Below are positions 18,890 through 28,659 of a stretch of DNA of 64,000 nucleotides, one piece after another. Both the position numbers and the translations under genes were made by a program. The notes under the pieces are model-generated. The model ran no database searches, was not told the DNA's origin, and worked only from the letters and a program-made list of their open reading frames with translations. The DNA comes from Haemonchus contortus (lineage: Eukaryota; Nematoda; Chromadorea; Rhabditida; Trichostrongylidae). Numbering within the stretch: position 1 is the first letter of the stretch; every line of letters starts with the position of its first letter. The stretch covers positions 20,729,240 to 20,793,239 of the forward strand of contig LS997565.1 of NCBI GenBank assembly GCA_000469685.2, written 5' to 3'.

Positions 18890-19320
18890 CAATTTTAGCG
18901 CAGGTCTAGTGCAGGCCCTGGAAGTGGAGTCTGGTACTTCCCTGTCGCATAGCATTCCCATGCTACCTCCTGTATTCTTACCAAATTTGCACACCCATGT
19001 TCAAATTACCAACTTTTGCGCAGGTCTAGCCCTTGAGGGGGGAGTCTGCTCCTACTACATCCCATCGGCATTCCCCTACTGCCGCCTGTATTCCGACCAA
19101 AATTGAACGTTTTATATTCTTACTCACAATTTTGGCTCACGTTCCGCCCTCTGCGAGCGGATTCCAGTCCTGACACCCACCACATGTTTCCCATTTTGGT
19201 TCCTGCACTCCCACCAACTTTGAACCCTCGAGGTCCACGGAAACAGGACTCATGAATTCTCAGTCAAACAACACACACAGAGGCAATCACAGAGGCAAAC
19301 CAACAGACATAATTAGCGCG
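18890..19320. repeat. Degenerate tandem array of the ~155 bp repeat family
   Basis: Units share a TACCAAATTTGAAC-like box, a GAGGTCCACGGAAACAGG box, a TCATGAATTCTCAGTCAAA box and a Cys/Gly-type GGCGGAGTC box. The array ends in CACACACAGAG, then CAACAGACATAATTAGCGCG. The same family recurs at 38300-38640, 40330-40980 and 43022-43700. Confidence 0.7.
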
Positions 19321-19670
19321 TTATATTGGTAGAATATAGCGGCCGAACTGCTTTTTGATATCCAGCACGACAATCCGAATAATAAATACTCACTGGCAGC
19401 ACTGTAAGCGGTCAGCGTTTCATTATTCTGCCTACAGGCCGATATCCTATATATTGCTGTATATTTCTGCTTACTAGCACACAGCGTGGTATTCCTATCG
19501 CTTACTGGTATCGCTAAAACTTGGCATCTAACTGCATCCCACCACTTTGATGAGAACACGTAGACAATGGTCATCTGAGTGCAAACAAAGTGCCCTACTA
19601 GATCTGTTCTATGGGTGTTATCTGGCTCTTGTTGACCGTAAAGATAAAAATAAAGATAAATTAGGCCTTA

Positions 19671-19824
19671 TTCGTCGTAGACTGTGTTAGCCTTCGAGGT
19701 TTTTAAAAAACAACAGTTTATCACGGCGGCTTACGTTTCGGCGGTATCGCCTTCGTCGGAGCCTGTAAGTCGAAACAATATTTGTGATTCGTAGGCCACC
19801 ATTTTAAATTACAAAAAGAGAACT
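19671..19824. repeat. Left inverted repeat of the Penelope-like element
   Basis: It is the reverse complement of 21098-21251, from TTCGTCGTAG to AAAGAGAACT, with no mismatch that I noticed. The minus strand carries the hammerhead-like core at 19728-19763. Confidence 0.9.
19728..19763 (-). ncRNA. Hammerhead-ribozyme-like motif (sense copy)
   Basis: On the minus strand a GGCT/AGCC stem I encloses CCGACGA, a GGC/GCC stem II with a short loop, and GAAACGTA. ACGT would form the minimal self-complementary stem III, with cleavage after GTA. This matches the minimal hammerheads described in Penelope-like elements, except that the core CUGANGA shows C in place of U. Activity is unproven. A mirror copy lies at 21159-21194 on the plus strand. 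Confidence 0.5.
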
Positions 19825-20048
19825 CTAAGGGAAAGTAAAGCAGAAGCGATGAGCTGACCTGTAACCGGCTGGAGCTGTTTGTCTGCACCCTGAGCCCGAA
19901 GTTCCTCACGGCGCTTTTATATGTGCTGGGACTCAGAGGTCGGGTCAGGGATTGCTCCAGGGGACCCCCCAAGATGTAAACAACTAATTAAGGTCATATG
20001 AGGTCAGGTCCCTGCCGATGGTCGCGCATCGCCCCTGGTATTGATTTT

Positions 20049-21112
20049 TCAGCGAGTCTGGGTATTTTCACCCGTCACCCCTGCCCCGGCGCCCCCGCGG
20101 GGGTATCGACTGTGTAGATCAAAGCCACACAAGTCTGCGAATGGCGCGAGCTCCCTGGTAATCGCCACGCACTCGTCCTTCCTGTTGATTTTCGGAGTCT
20201 TTGCTGCGATCCACAGTGCCTCCAGAGTCTTTCGCGCTGAGATGTCATCTTCACGAGACAGTATCATAACAGAGACCGTCACACCTTCTTTCTCATGGTG
20301 CTGTATCCTGTGATCACCGAGAGGAGTGGACTTCCTAGACTTTTTTAACCCATCCAAATGCTCTTTTATCCTAATGCAGAGCGGTCTACCCGTTTCCCCT
20401 ACATATTCCTCCCCACACAGTTGGCATGTGATGAGATATACGACTCCTGAGATCATACAATCACCTTCCTTTCCGGAAGGGCAAATTACACAGGAGGGCG
20501 TTTGGCATCTCCGATCATAGAGGCGGTTTCGGACCAACTGCCTTTTGAGGTTCCAGGGGGGAATTTCGACCACTCGCACACTATCCTGGAGATCAGCTTT
20601 TCGCAGGCAAGCGCGAATGGCAGCGCTCATCTCATCTGAAACGAAAGGTACACAGAAGGGTACCTTCGTGCGCTCTTCCTCTTGCGCATGTTCCATCCTA
20701 GCACGTCTTCTACGCCATGCAGGCTGCCCATTGCAACCATATCCATTCTCCTGCGCAATGTGACGAGCCATTTCCATGGACTCCGCTCTAAAATCGCCTT
20801 CAGACGAAACTGCAGAAGCCGTTTTAGACATGTTCTTGACAATGGCAGTTTTCGTCTTCAATGGATGCGCTGAACTGCAATGGACTAGGATATTCTTACT
20901 GCTAGGCTTCCGATACCACTTAGTTTTTTGGATACCATACGAGAATTTCATCTGAACGTTGAGGAAGGCGAGCCAATTCTCTGCCGGTTTTTCCCTTGTG
21001 AACTTAATGTGTTCAGACTGTCTATTAAGTAGTTCGAAACAGGTGTCCATCTCAGTTTGAGTGGAGCACACGACAAAACAGTCGTCGATATACCGGCAGT
21101 TCTCTTTTTGTA
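20049..21112 (-). CDS. Penelope-like reverse transcriptase (C-terminal part) plus GIY-YIG endonuclease
   Basis: The frame begins at the right inverted repeat and reads CRYIDDCFVVCSTQTE, the catalytic YIDD motif of the Penelope reverse transcriptase. It continues through LNRQSEHIKFTREKPAENWL (thumb region) and a basic linker with CQTPSCVICP cysteines. It then enters VVYLITCQLCGEEYVGETGR, the GIY-YIG core with its catalytic Arg region, and ends near 20049. GIY-YIG nucleases nick target DNA for priming. The apparent start at 21071 is a GTG and not meaningful. The palm and fingers domains are absent, so the protein is non-functional here, though the remaining frame is open for about 350 codons, which suggests recent insertion. 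Confidence 0.88.
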
Positions 21113-21251
21113 ATTTAAAATGGTGGCCTACGAATCACAAATATTGTTTCGACTTACAGGCTCCGACGAAGGCGATACCGCCGAAACGTAAGCCGCCGTG
21201 ATAAACTGTTGTTTTTTAAAAACCTCGAAGGCTAACACAGTCTACGACGAA
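21098..21251. repeat. Right inverted repeat of the Penelope-like element
   Basis: It is the reverse complement of 19671-19824. Its inner edge overlaps the coding sequence just before the YIDD motif, so the repeat includes a few codons of reverse-transcriptase frame. Confidence 0.9.
21159..21194 (+). ncRNA. Hammerhead-ribozyme-like motif (antisense copy)
   Basis: Same motif as 19728-19763, in the right inverted repeat and on the opposite strand to the coding frame. Confidence 0.45.
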
Positions 21252-21449
21252 GTGTTTCAATATGCCGAGGTTAATTGAAAGTCGGACATGGGATATTCTG
21301 AGGCCTTATTGTTCAGACATGAAAGATGTTCAAGGACTCAAGTTCGAAGTGCTCTTGAAGCCTGAGCCTCCCTTTCAAGTCATAAAAGCGTGCTTGCCTA
21401 ATGCATAAAATGCACGAATGATCTTAGGATTCGCCTCTTTTTCGACTTC

Positions 21450-21830
21450 CTTTTAGCATTGTTAACGCCGTCTGAGTCGGCGGTTTTCATCCCTCGTCAC
21501 TCTTACCGTCTAAAACAACATTCTAATTTAGGGACACCCAAAATGATACAGCGGGTCAAGTGGACCACGCTTCTAGTGGTGCCACTAGAAGCGTGGTCCA
21601 CTCCTCTACCGCGAGCAGCGTCAAGGACAAGACGTAGGTTGTGTTTCATCTTAGATAAAGACTTAGTTGTTATTACTAGTTGGACCACCCAGCTGACGCT
21701 GGGCTCTCACCCCTTCTTGTCTGTCTGAATGCTTGAGATCCAGTGGAACAGGGGTAGTGAATTTCCGGTCAGACAAACACACATACACACAAAAACACAA
21801 ACATCAAAACATACACACTAAGCGGATTAC
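21450..21830. repeat. Repeat with a 21 bp perfect hairpin
   Basis: The hairpin at 21560-21602 has arms reading AGTGGACCACGCTTCTAGTG and its reverse complement. It is flanked by a CACACATACACACAAAAAC stretch and a GGACCACCCAGCTGACGCTG box. That box resembles the CCAGTCGGGCCGCCCGGCTAAC boxes at 38686 and 44420. It is probably a non-autonomous element related to the 155 bp repeat family. Confidence 0.5.
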
Positions 21831-21839
21831 ACAAATATG

Positions 21840-23090
21840 ATCTTGTGTTTTTATAGCGAGTTGGGTACCAATTGAGCGGCCCGGAGTGATGGAAGGCTCT
21901 GTTGGCCTGGGCCAGTTCTGATCTGGGATTTGATCCTTGGACCTATGCGTAACTCATCACAGCACAACTTCCTTCCTGCCTATTGAATATGACTTGCAAC
22001 AGTTGGTGAGTGCTGAAATCTTGTTTCAGTGCCCCAGAAATGAGTGGTGCATCAGCGACCAATTTCTGGTACGCCCGAGCAGGATTCCAGCGTGTCAGCT
22101 GAAAATGCCGAATACATCATGCTATACGAATTGTATGGTATGAGACGTAAAAGGAGTGCCGCCAGACTGGAAATTGATTAGAGGTGATCTTGTACAGCTT
22201 TTTATAGGAAGATATAAACATGTATCAGATGGCACTATCTATCTTTATTTTGGTCATGTTGGGTTTCGGAGACGGGAAGCTTTGCTATTGCTGTTAAATA
22301 TCAGTCTCTTGTAATTGTGAAAAATTAGTTTTTTTTTCCATGACGCGGGTGCGCGCGCTTCTTTGTTTTTTGCTTTTCTGTTTTTTTTCGTTCCAGTTTT
22401 AGTTTAGTATCTCTATCACGTCAAGGGTGTAGAGTAGCGGACCCGCCCCGCGTTCACCTCGGAGTCCGGCGGATGTCAGACCTCACTTAAGGCCTGACAA
22501 CTGAAGGGGTGGTTGGTTCTGATTTTTGCTTGGAAGGACAGTAGGTTATGAGGAATCTTTATTAGCAATAGTAGAAGAAGAATACGAATTCCACACCGGA
22601 GCGGGTGGAGGTAGGGGAGAAGGAAGGTCAGTCGTCGCTGTTCAGGTGACGGACGATTCACTCGGGCGACGACGGGGGCATGAAGGCGACAAGCAGAAGA
22701 AGGAGACTCTACCACCTCACTACTTGGCTGCCTTTTATACAGGGGGGTTCCCGCCGAAGGTACGATTGTCCGGGGAGGTCACGGAGAGTCCAGGCAGACC
22801 ACACCCTTGATGGTCGGCGTGGATCTACCCCAGGCGGTCATACGATAGGCCACCCGAATGCGACCTACCGTAACAGTAGGGTGAAGTGCTTATAGTTTGA
22901 AAATTGTTGTCAGTTAGCAATAACTCGGAGAAAGTCTTTCTAATGTTCATTATGTGACGAATCCGGTTCAATTGAATTTCTGCACAAATTTGCGCTCAGG
23001 AAATGCTGGAGGCGTTTGTGAGTTGAGAACAAGAAAATTCGAAAAAAACAACATCCCAATCCAATTTTGTCAGGGTCATTGCCATGGCAT
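21840..23090. other. No gene recognised; GC-rich stretch 22430-22890
   Basis: The 22430-22890 part is GC-rich with GGGGAGAAGG-, GGCGACGACGG- and TCCGGGGAGGTC-type runs. A comparable GC-rich block lies at 42480-42720. They could be two parts of one repeat family (perhaps LTR-like), but I found no terminal repeats or coding frame. Confidence 0.35.
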
Positions 23091-23280
23091 GATCAAGTAG
23101 AATTGCTGCCGTAAAGAAACATATTCAAAGTACTTGGCGAAATAAGGTTTTCGAATTCAGTATCTACACTTTATCATAGCTCAGAAAAGAAATTCTACAG
23201 ACGTCATTATAATGGTTGTACAAGGAGTATATCATTGAGTTGATGCATAATTATTGCGGATTTTTTTCCAGCAAATTTTA

Positions 23281-24191
23281 CATGGAGAAACGATAGAAAC
23301 ATCTAGCAAAGACATGTTCAATTAATTGCCCCAAAACGTATCCACCATCTACGCCAAGCACTGCTTCCCATTTGCTAGGCGGTCGGATTCCGCAGACGAA
23401 GAAGTTTCGATTCCCAGAGACGGTCCACGCCTTGACGTCGGCCATCAAGCCATCCACTTCGTCGAAAGTTCTGTTCTCGTTAACCAATTTTTCAAAGGGC
23501 GATTGACGTGATGATCCATAGGAATATCTCTTGGTGAATAGGGCGACTGCACAAGCAGATTCCATTCCATATTCGGCTTTGGCTGACTGTTCCATCGCCG
23601 AGAAGCTCGTTGAGATCCCGTTATGAGTGTGCCCCCTTCCAACATTTCTCGAAGTAATGGAGCGTAATGTGGTGTATAGGAAGACGACTTTCAAGACATA
23701 TTTTTGTTAAGGAAAGCGAGAAGATTATTTCTACAAAAATCCCAAGTTCAAAATTTTAATTTTATCGAGAGAAAAGAAGCCGCGAAAAAATCCGCAATAA
23801 CTATGCATAAACCTTATAGGGTTTTGAGCTCCAAATAAAACTTTTTCTCCATCCGGCATGAGTGGAAGTTGGTTCGCCCCAGCTCTCATTGGTTCAGAGA
23901 GAGCCGTCATAACTGCTTCTTTACAGGATCTCATGCTCATATCTTTTCCACCCGCTTCCTCATACTTCTGAAAACAACACTGCCGCTACCCCGAGAAGAA
24001 CCGCCACCTAGACCGCGGTCATCGCTGAAGGGACTCACATACAGAGGAGTACCATAAGGACAACCAGAGAGTGTGTTGCGTTCGAAGATTTGAGTGCGTC
24101 CATGCAATGTCGAGCTTCCCCGAACCATAACACCTAATCCACTTAGTATATCACGTGCGAATATGCTCCCAAATGCATTGCCCGATTTCAA
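23281..24191 (-). CDS. Unrecognised multi-exon gene or pseudogene (copy 2 of the duplicated neighbour)
   Basis: Minus-strand exons with good splice sites are 24039-24191 (donor GTGAGT) and 23813-23967 (acceptor TTTTCAG, next donor GTTTAT). A probable third exon is at about 23281-23690, and more sequence may lie upstream at 24225-24400. The joined exons read GSIFARDILSGLGVMVRG...GCPYGTPLY, then KYEEAGGKDMSMRSCKEAV and MPDGEKVLFGAQNP. I do not recognise the family. Frame across the third exon is uncertain, so this may be decayed. Copy 1 at 14455-14745 is clearly broken. It would lie convergent to the protease in the ancestral duplicated unit. Confidence 0.45.
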
Positions 24192-24399
24192 CTTTTAACT
24201 GCTGTCCAATCACCACGCGGACTGAATCTCCTTTCAAACGAGTGCACCACGCAAACCCTCATCAATCTGGCCCTGTGCTCGTAGAACCATAGCAAACAGC
24301 GCCGGCATAGTTTGCGAGGTTCCAAGAGCACAAGGCTGGATCAATGAGAGCTTCCGTGGTGGGCTCAAACGACGGATAGGAGGGTCTAATGACTCCTAA

Positions 24400-25050
24400 C
24401 GGCCGTGGTTCGAGGTAAAAGCTTTGTCCCCATAGAAAAACCGCTTACTATATATTAGTAATGCGCCACTTGCCGCGCTCTAGCTATGAGCGGCGCGCCA
24501 ACGAAAATAAATTAAGTCACTGTTTATATGTACAGGCAACTCCCGCTCCGTATCACATGCCCATCCTCAGTGAACGTGCATCTGTGCTGTCATACCTCCC
24601 ATGCTTTGTCAATGCTCAGGGACCTTTTTCGATGCTAATAATGAAGATGGGTGCTTGGAGATGAGTTCGAGGCTGCTTAGTCAGCATCGCGCATGCAGCG
24701 CGCCCGAGGGAATTGGCGGTAGTTTTAAATGTTGACGGTTAAATCCCAACCACTCGAGTGAGCAATTTTGAACGACAGATTTCTTGTATTTGTCGTTCGC
24801 CTAACTAATTGCAGTCTCTGATTCTTTTGAGTTCCTTTCGTATTTATTTCATATTAATTCTGTTCTGATAGCAACTACAAACAGTTCAACACTTCAGCAA
24901 TTTCTATTGACTCCTTTTCGTGGCTCATTTGGTGATTTCTCAAAGCGCTAACTCCTTTGGTGCATGAGTCACTATATAAACGATGTGAACTTCCGTGTCA
25001 CGACTAGAAAGTGGATGTTCTAGAGGTCGCTGTTGGTCGTATTCACTACG
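24400..25050. other. No gene recognised; upstream region of the DENND4 gene
   Basis: This stretch holds short frames only. It probably contains the promoter or trans-splice site of the downstream gene. No spliced-leader acceptor stands out. Confidence 0.4.
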
Positions 25051-28000
25051 ATGTCAAGTAAAGATGATGACCGACGTCTTTTTGAGCATTTTGTGATCGC
25101 TGGTCTCTCGCAGGTATCACCGTTAATTGGTTTCGAATTACCCAATGCTGTTGAAAAAGGTACGAAGTATTCCAAGTAGAAAGGATCTTACGATTTTAAA
25201 AGATTCAAACTTTTCTGTGCTAAGTTACGCTGACGTCGGCCGAATGCTATCTTGCAAACCCGTCAAAGTTCTGAAAAGCCATTCGAGCAATGAGCGAAGG
25301 CTGTTTTTTCCCTGGAGTGTTCATAATAAATTAGCGTCGTAGCTGTTCCTAGGGTTCATGGTAGCCTTGAAATTGGCGCATAAAACTCAGTGTTTGATCA
25401 GAGTTCCCTGACGTTTCAGACTTCCTTTGTCTACCCACCCAAGATTATATTTTTTCAAGGTGTAACACCTGGTGTCCTTTGGGAAGTATGGAGCACTCTG
25501 CCTATAAATTTGTTTTATCCCGGTACGCTAGCTTTAGGAGCAAATGAAAGGGTTTTCTTGCGTTTCCGCCATGTTTAGCTGCAGTTGCCTTCTTTGCGAT
25601 TTTATTTTCAGTGCTTTTCAAGGCAAAATTTGCAGCATTGGGGGTAGCTGTTTGTGATAATTACGATTTCTTATGTTATCGTAATTTTTAACAAGCTCGA
25701 ACGAAATTTTTATTACGAAAAGCTACGAGACCACATACACTGTACCACTGCTTGACATGGGCCCTCTCTCCCCAGAAAGCAAATTTCAGTTCAATTGAAA
25801 GTAGACTTCATCGTAAAGCGATATTTGCGTTACCCCATGTGGGTGGTCCCTGCTCATTAATGCTACTTCATGTTTCTTTGACTTTCGCTTTATTCAAGTG
25901 GAAAATCGCTTTTAGGAAGCTCCTGAGCAAGCTACCCCATCATCACAAGAGTTTGGCTTCCGAAACAGCTCTCCTCTGGCTCCAATTACTGATATCTGTG
26001 TCATTTTTCCAAGCCTCGGTGAAACGGTATGTTCATCAGAATTCTTCGCTGCTCAAGTAGACATTTTTTCTCACTTGTTTTCAGCTTCTTTAAACTTTTC
26101 TTGCAGGCTCCTGAGGGGTACGAAATTATTGAGACCACGCAGTTAGGGTACCCTGCAGATCTAAATCATGGCTCAATACGTATGCCAAGCGTGTTTCTGT
26201 GTTATCGCAGGGGATACCACAAACCTCCATTGCTTGACATCGGATTGATTGAATACGGTTAGCTTTTCCAAGATTCACCTTAACACTTCAAATCTTCCAT
26301 ACACTGCTGCAGACGATTTGTTTTGCTCACAATCGGATTAACTTCAATTAAAAAGTTTATGTTAAATAAGGGAGGTTCTTTTGCAGGTCGGGGTGAAAAG
26401 CCCATGGTTGATACTAACATCGTGCAAACAACTCCTTTCGGACGACCGGCGAATGTTAATAACGCATCTCAGGTTAGTTTCTTGTCATCTTGAGGTTCAA
26501 GTTAAGTCTGTGCCTTCTACATGTTTTTCTTTAGAATATATTTCTTACTTATCGACGGGCTGTCCCAAGCAGTGCACCTAGCCAGTTTGTGGTAACCGAC
26601 ATTTGTGTAATACTCGCTAATAAAGGAGAAATTCCTCTTCACACTTACTACAAAATTCCAAAGAATTTAAATAAGGTTATTTCAAGAATAGGTTTCAAAC
26701 TTTCATAAACAGATTTCAAATGAATTCGTTAAGGGTATGGTTGGATCAGATGTATATATTTGCTACAAAAAATCACAGTGCTCCACGAAACGACTGGCTT
26801 ATAAGCCATCGGTGAGTTCTTTTTGTCTTGAATTTTCGTACTAGATTTCACAGTATCTTTTATCTCAGGTTCTCGACTATTTTCCAAAGGCTAAATCTGG
26901 AGACAGTAACGATGATGATTTCAAATTAGCTCAGAACATATCCCTTTTTTGCCTCCCAATGGGCGCCCTTATTGAATGTTGGCCGGTTAAGTGCCAGCCA
27001 CCGGACAGAGTTTTCTCAACATTCGTTCTTACTGACGAAGTTTGTAGATTTTTTTTTCGTTTTTTTTTTTTGGATTTTATTCCAATTTTTTGTTTAATGA
27101 TTCTCACTTACAGAACGGAACAAAGTTCTATGGTGCTTCTGTTTCCTTCTTTGAAAAGTATGATGAAAAGTTGTCTGATGAACAGTTGGAACAATTAGAA
27201 CTCAATTCAACGGGCCGGGTAGACGAGGCAGGTGCCGTGGAAGATAGCTCTAGTAACAATGATCCTGCTGATGAGGTTGATCGTTAATCGTTTTGGTTCT
27301 TGTGATACCTTCTTTCTAATCACATTATTTCATGTTTTAGATGACGTTTTACACAAACATCGCCATTTGCATCATTTCGCGATATCCGTTTTTCAATTCC
27401 TTCAAGCGTTTCCTTTATTACATACACAGGATGTCTATAGGGGGAGGAGTGCATGCAGTTCCTATAGAACGTTACATATCACATTTGGTGAGTTCCCTTC
27501 GAAATTCTTTTCCAGTACTGCCATTGCTCAAGCCTTAACTATTCATAGCTAGCAAAGTACCTAAATCTGTGGACCCTGCCCTCATCGTGCTTGTTGCAAT
27601 AGTTATCGAATGTTCGCTCATCTTCAATTGCTGAGAAATGTAGGCGTTGGAAGTCCATATTGGATATTATTCTGGGCTTCTTTGGAACAGTTTTTTTCGA
27701 CGCTTGCAATGTTGCCAGTGAGCGGCAAAAAACCACGTCTGAATCTGCTCTTTCTTTGTTTCCCCATCGTCCTTTAGTGTCTCTTTTCTCATAGAAGCCG
27801 CTTTTGCGGAGATGATACCCTGCCCGTTGGTGCGTTGTTAGGTTAACAATAGCCTTTTAGTACGGCTGAACGGTAAATTTTCGAGATTCACGATGTTATA
27901 GTTAAATGCTTTCGAAGAACCAGGAGTGAATTTAGATGTTCGAAGTGTCCTTCCCTACACCGCGCCGTCCTTATGTCCTGATGCAGCTGGGGTCTGAGAC

Positions 28001-28659
28001 AATAAGCTTCGATTCGTATGATGAAAGCCAGCTGCCACTGAACGGTAATCTTTTCGAACCTTTTCCGGCTGTGAGATTTGAGATGTTTAACTATCCCTTC
28101 AGGTGCTCAGCTATGCGACACGCTGAGAGCACTTGGCACTGATAATCTTATTTATCTGATGATGCTCGCACTGCTGGAACAAAAAATACTGGTACACTCG
28201 TTGAGGTTTGCCTACTTCAGGCAGCATTTTTATTGTGAAACTAAAATTCAAGCATTATAATTTTCAAATCTGTACAGGTCTTGGATGCTCACTGCTGTTG
28301 CTGAGAGTGTATGTGCTTTGATGTTTCCCTTCCATTGGCAGTGTCCATATGTTCCTCAGTGTCCTTTGGGACTAGCCGGTGTGCTTCATGCTCCTTTGCC
28401 ATTTATTGCCGGAGTTGATTCGAGGTTGCTTTTTTTGATTTTTTGAGTCATTAAACTTGATTGTATTCATTGAGCACACATATAAGGTTATGTACAGATA
28501 CTTCGATTTATACGAAGACCCGCCCCCCGATGTGACATGTTTCGATCTGGACACGGCTACTATAAGTCAGTCGTTGAATCGGCAAACGTTGAAGCTGTCC
28601 ATTCTTCCAAAAAAACCAACGAAGCAACTCAAAGCAACGTTGGATGATTTGTTCAGAAG
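25051..28659 (+). other. DENND4: DENND4 exons 1-14: MABP, uDENN and DENN core
   Basis: Exons: 25051-25166, 25420-25459, 25916-26026, 26107-26257, 26387-26472, 26535-26675, 26713-26811, 26869-27039, 27114-27275, 27341-27487, 27936-28044, 28103-28205, 28278-28424, 28498-28659. The two-exon start is the only combination I found that keeps phase into exon 3 ([18 protein letters not shown]). Exon 2 is only 40 bases and is the least certain. Exon 7 begins after a weak acceptor (AAACAG). The intron before exon 8 ends in TCTCAG and the rest mostly in TTTCAG or TTTTAG. Confidence 0.85.

Larger units (their letters stand above)
19671..21251 (-). mobile_element. Penelope-like retroelement with 154 bp inverted ends
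   Basis: The element is bounded by near-perfect inverted repeats (19671-19824 and 21098-21251). Between them a minus-strand frame encodes the end of the reverse transcriptase and a GIY-YIG endonuclease. Inverted or pseudo-LTR ends are a known feature of Penelope-like elements, and many carry hammerhead ribozymes; a similar motif is visible here in both repeats. The 5' two-thirds of the usual coding region is missing, so this copy is truncated. The reverse-transcriptase frame runs straight into the right repeat. Confidence 0.85.

Noticed and set aside
27049..27071. T-run as a terminator or functional tract
   Set aside because: It lies in a DENND4 intron near the acceptor and fits an ordinary polypyrimidine stretch.
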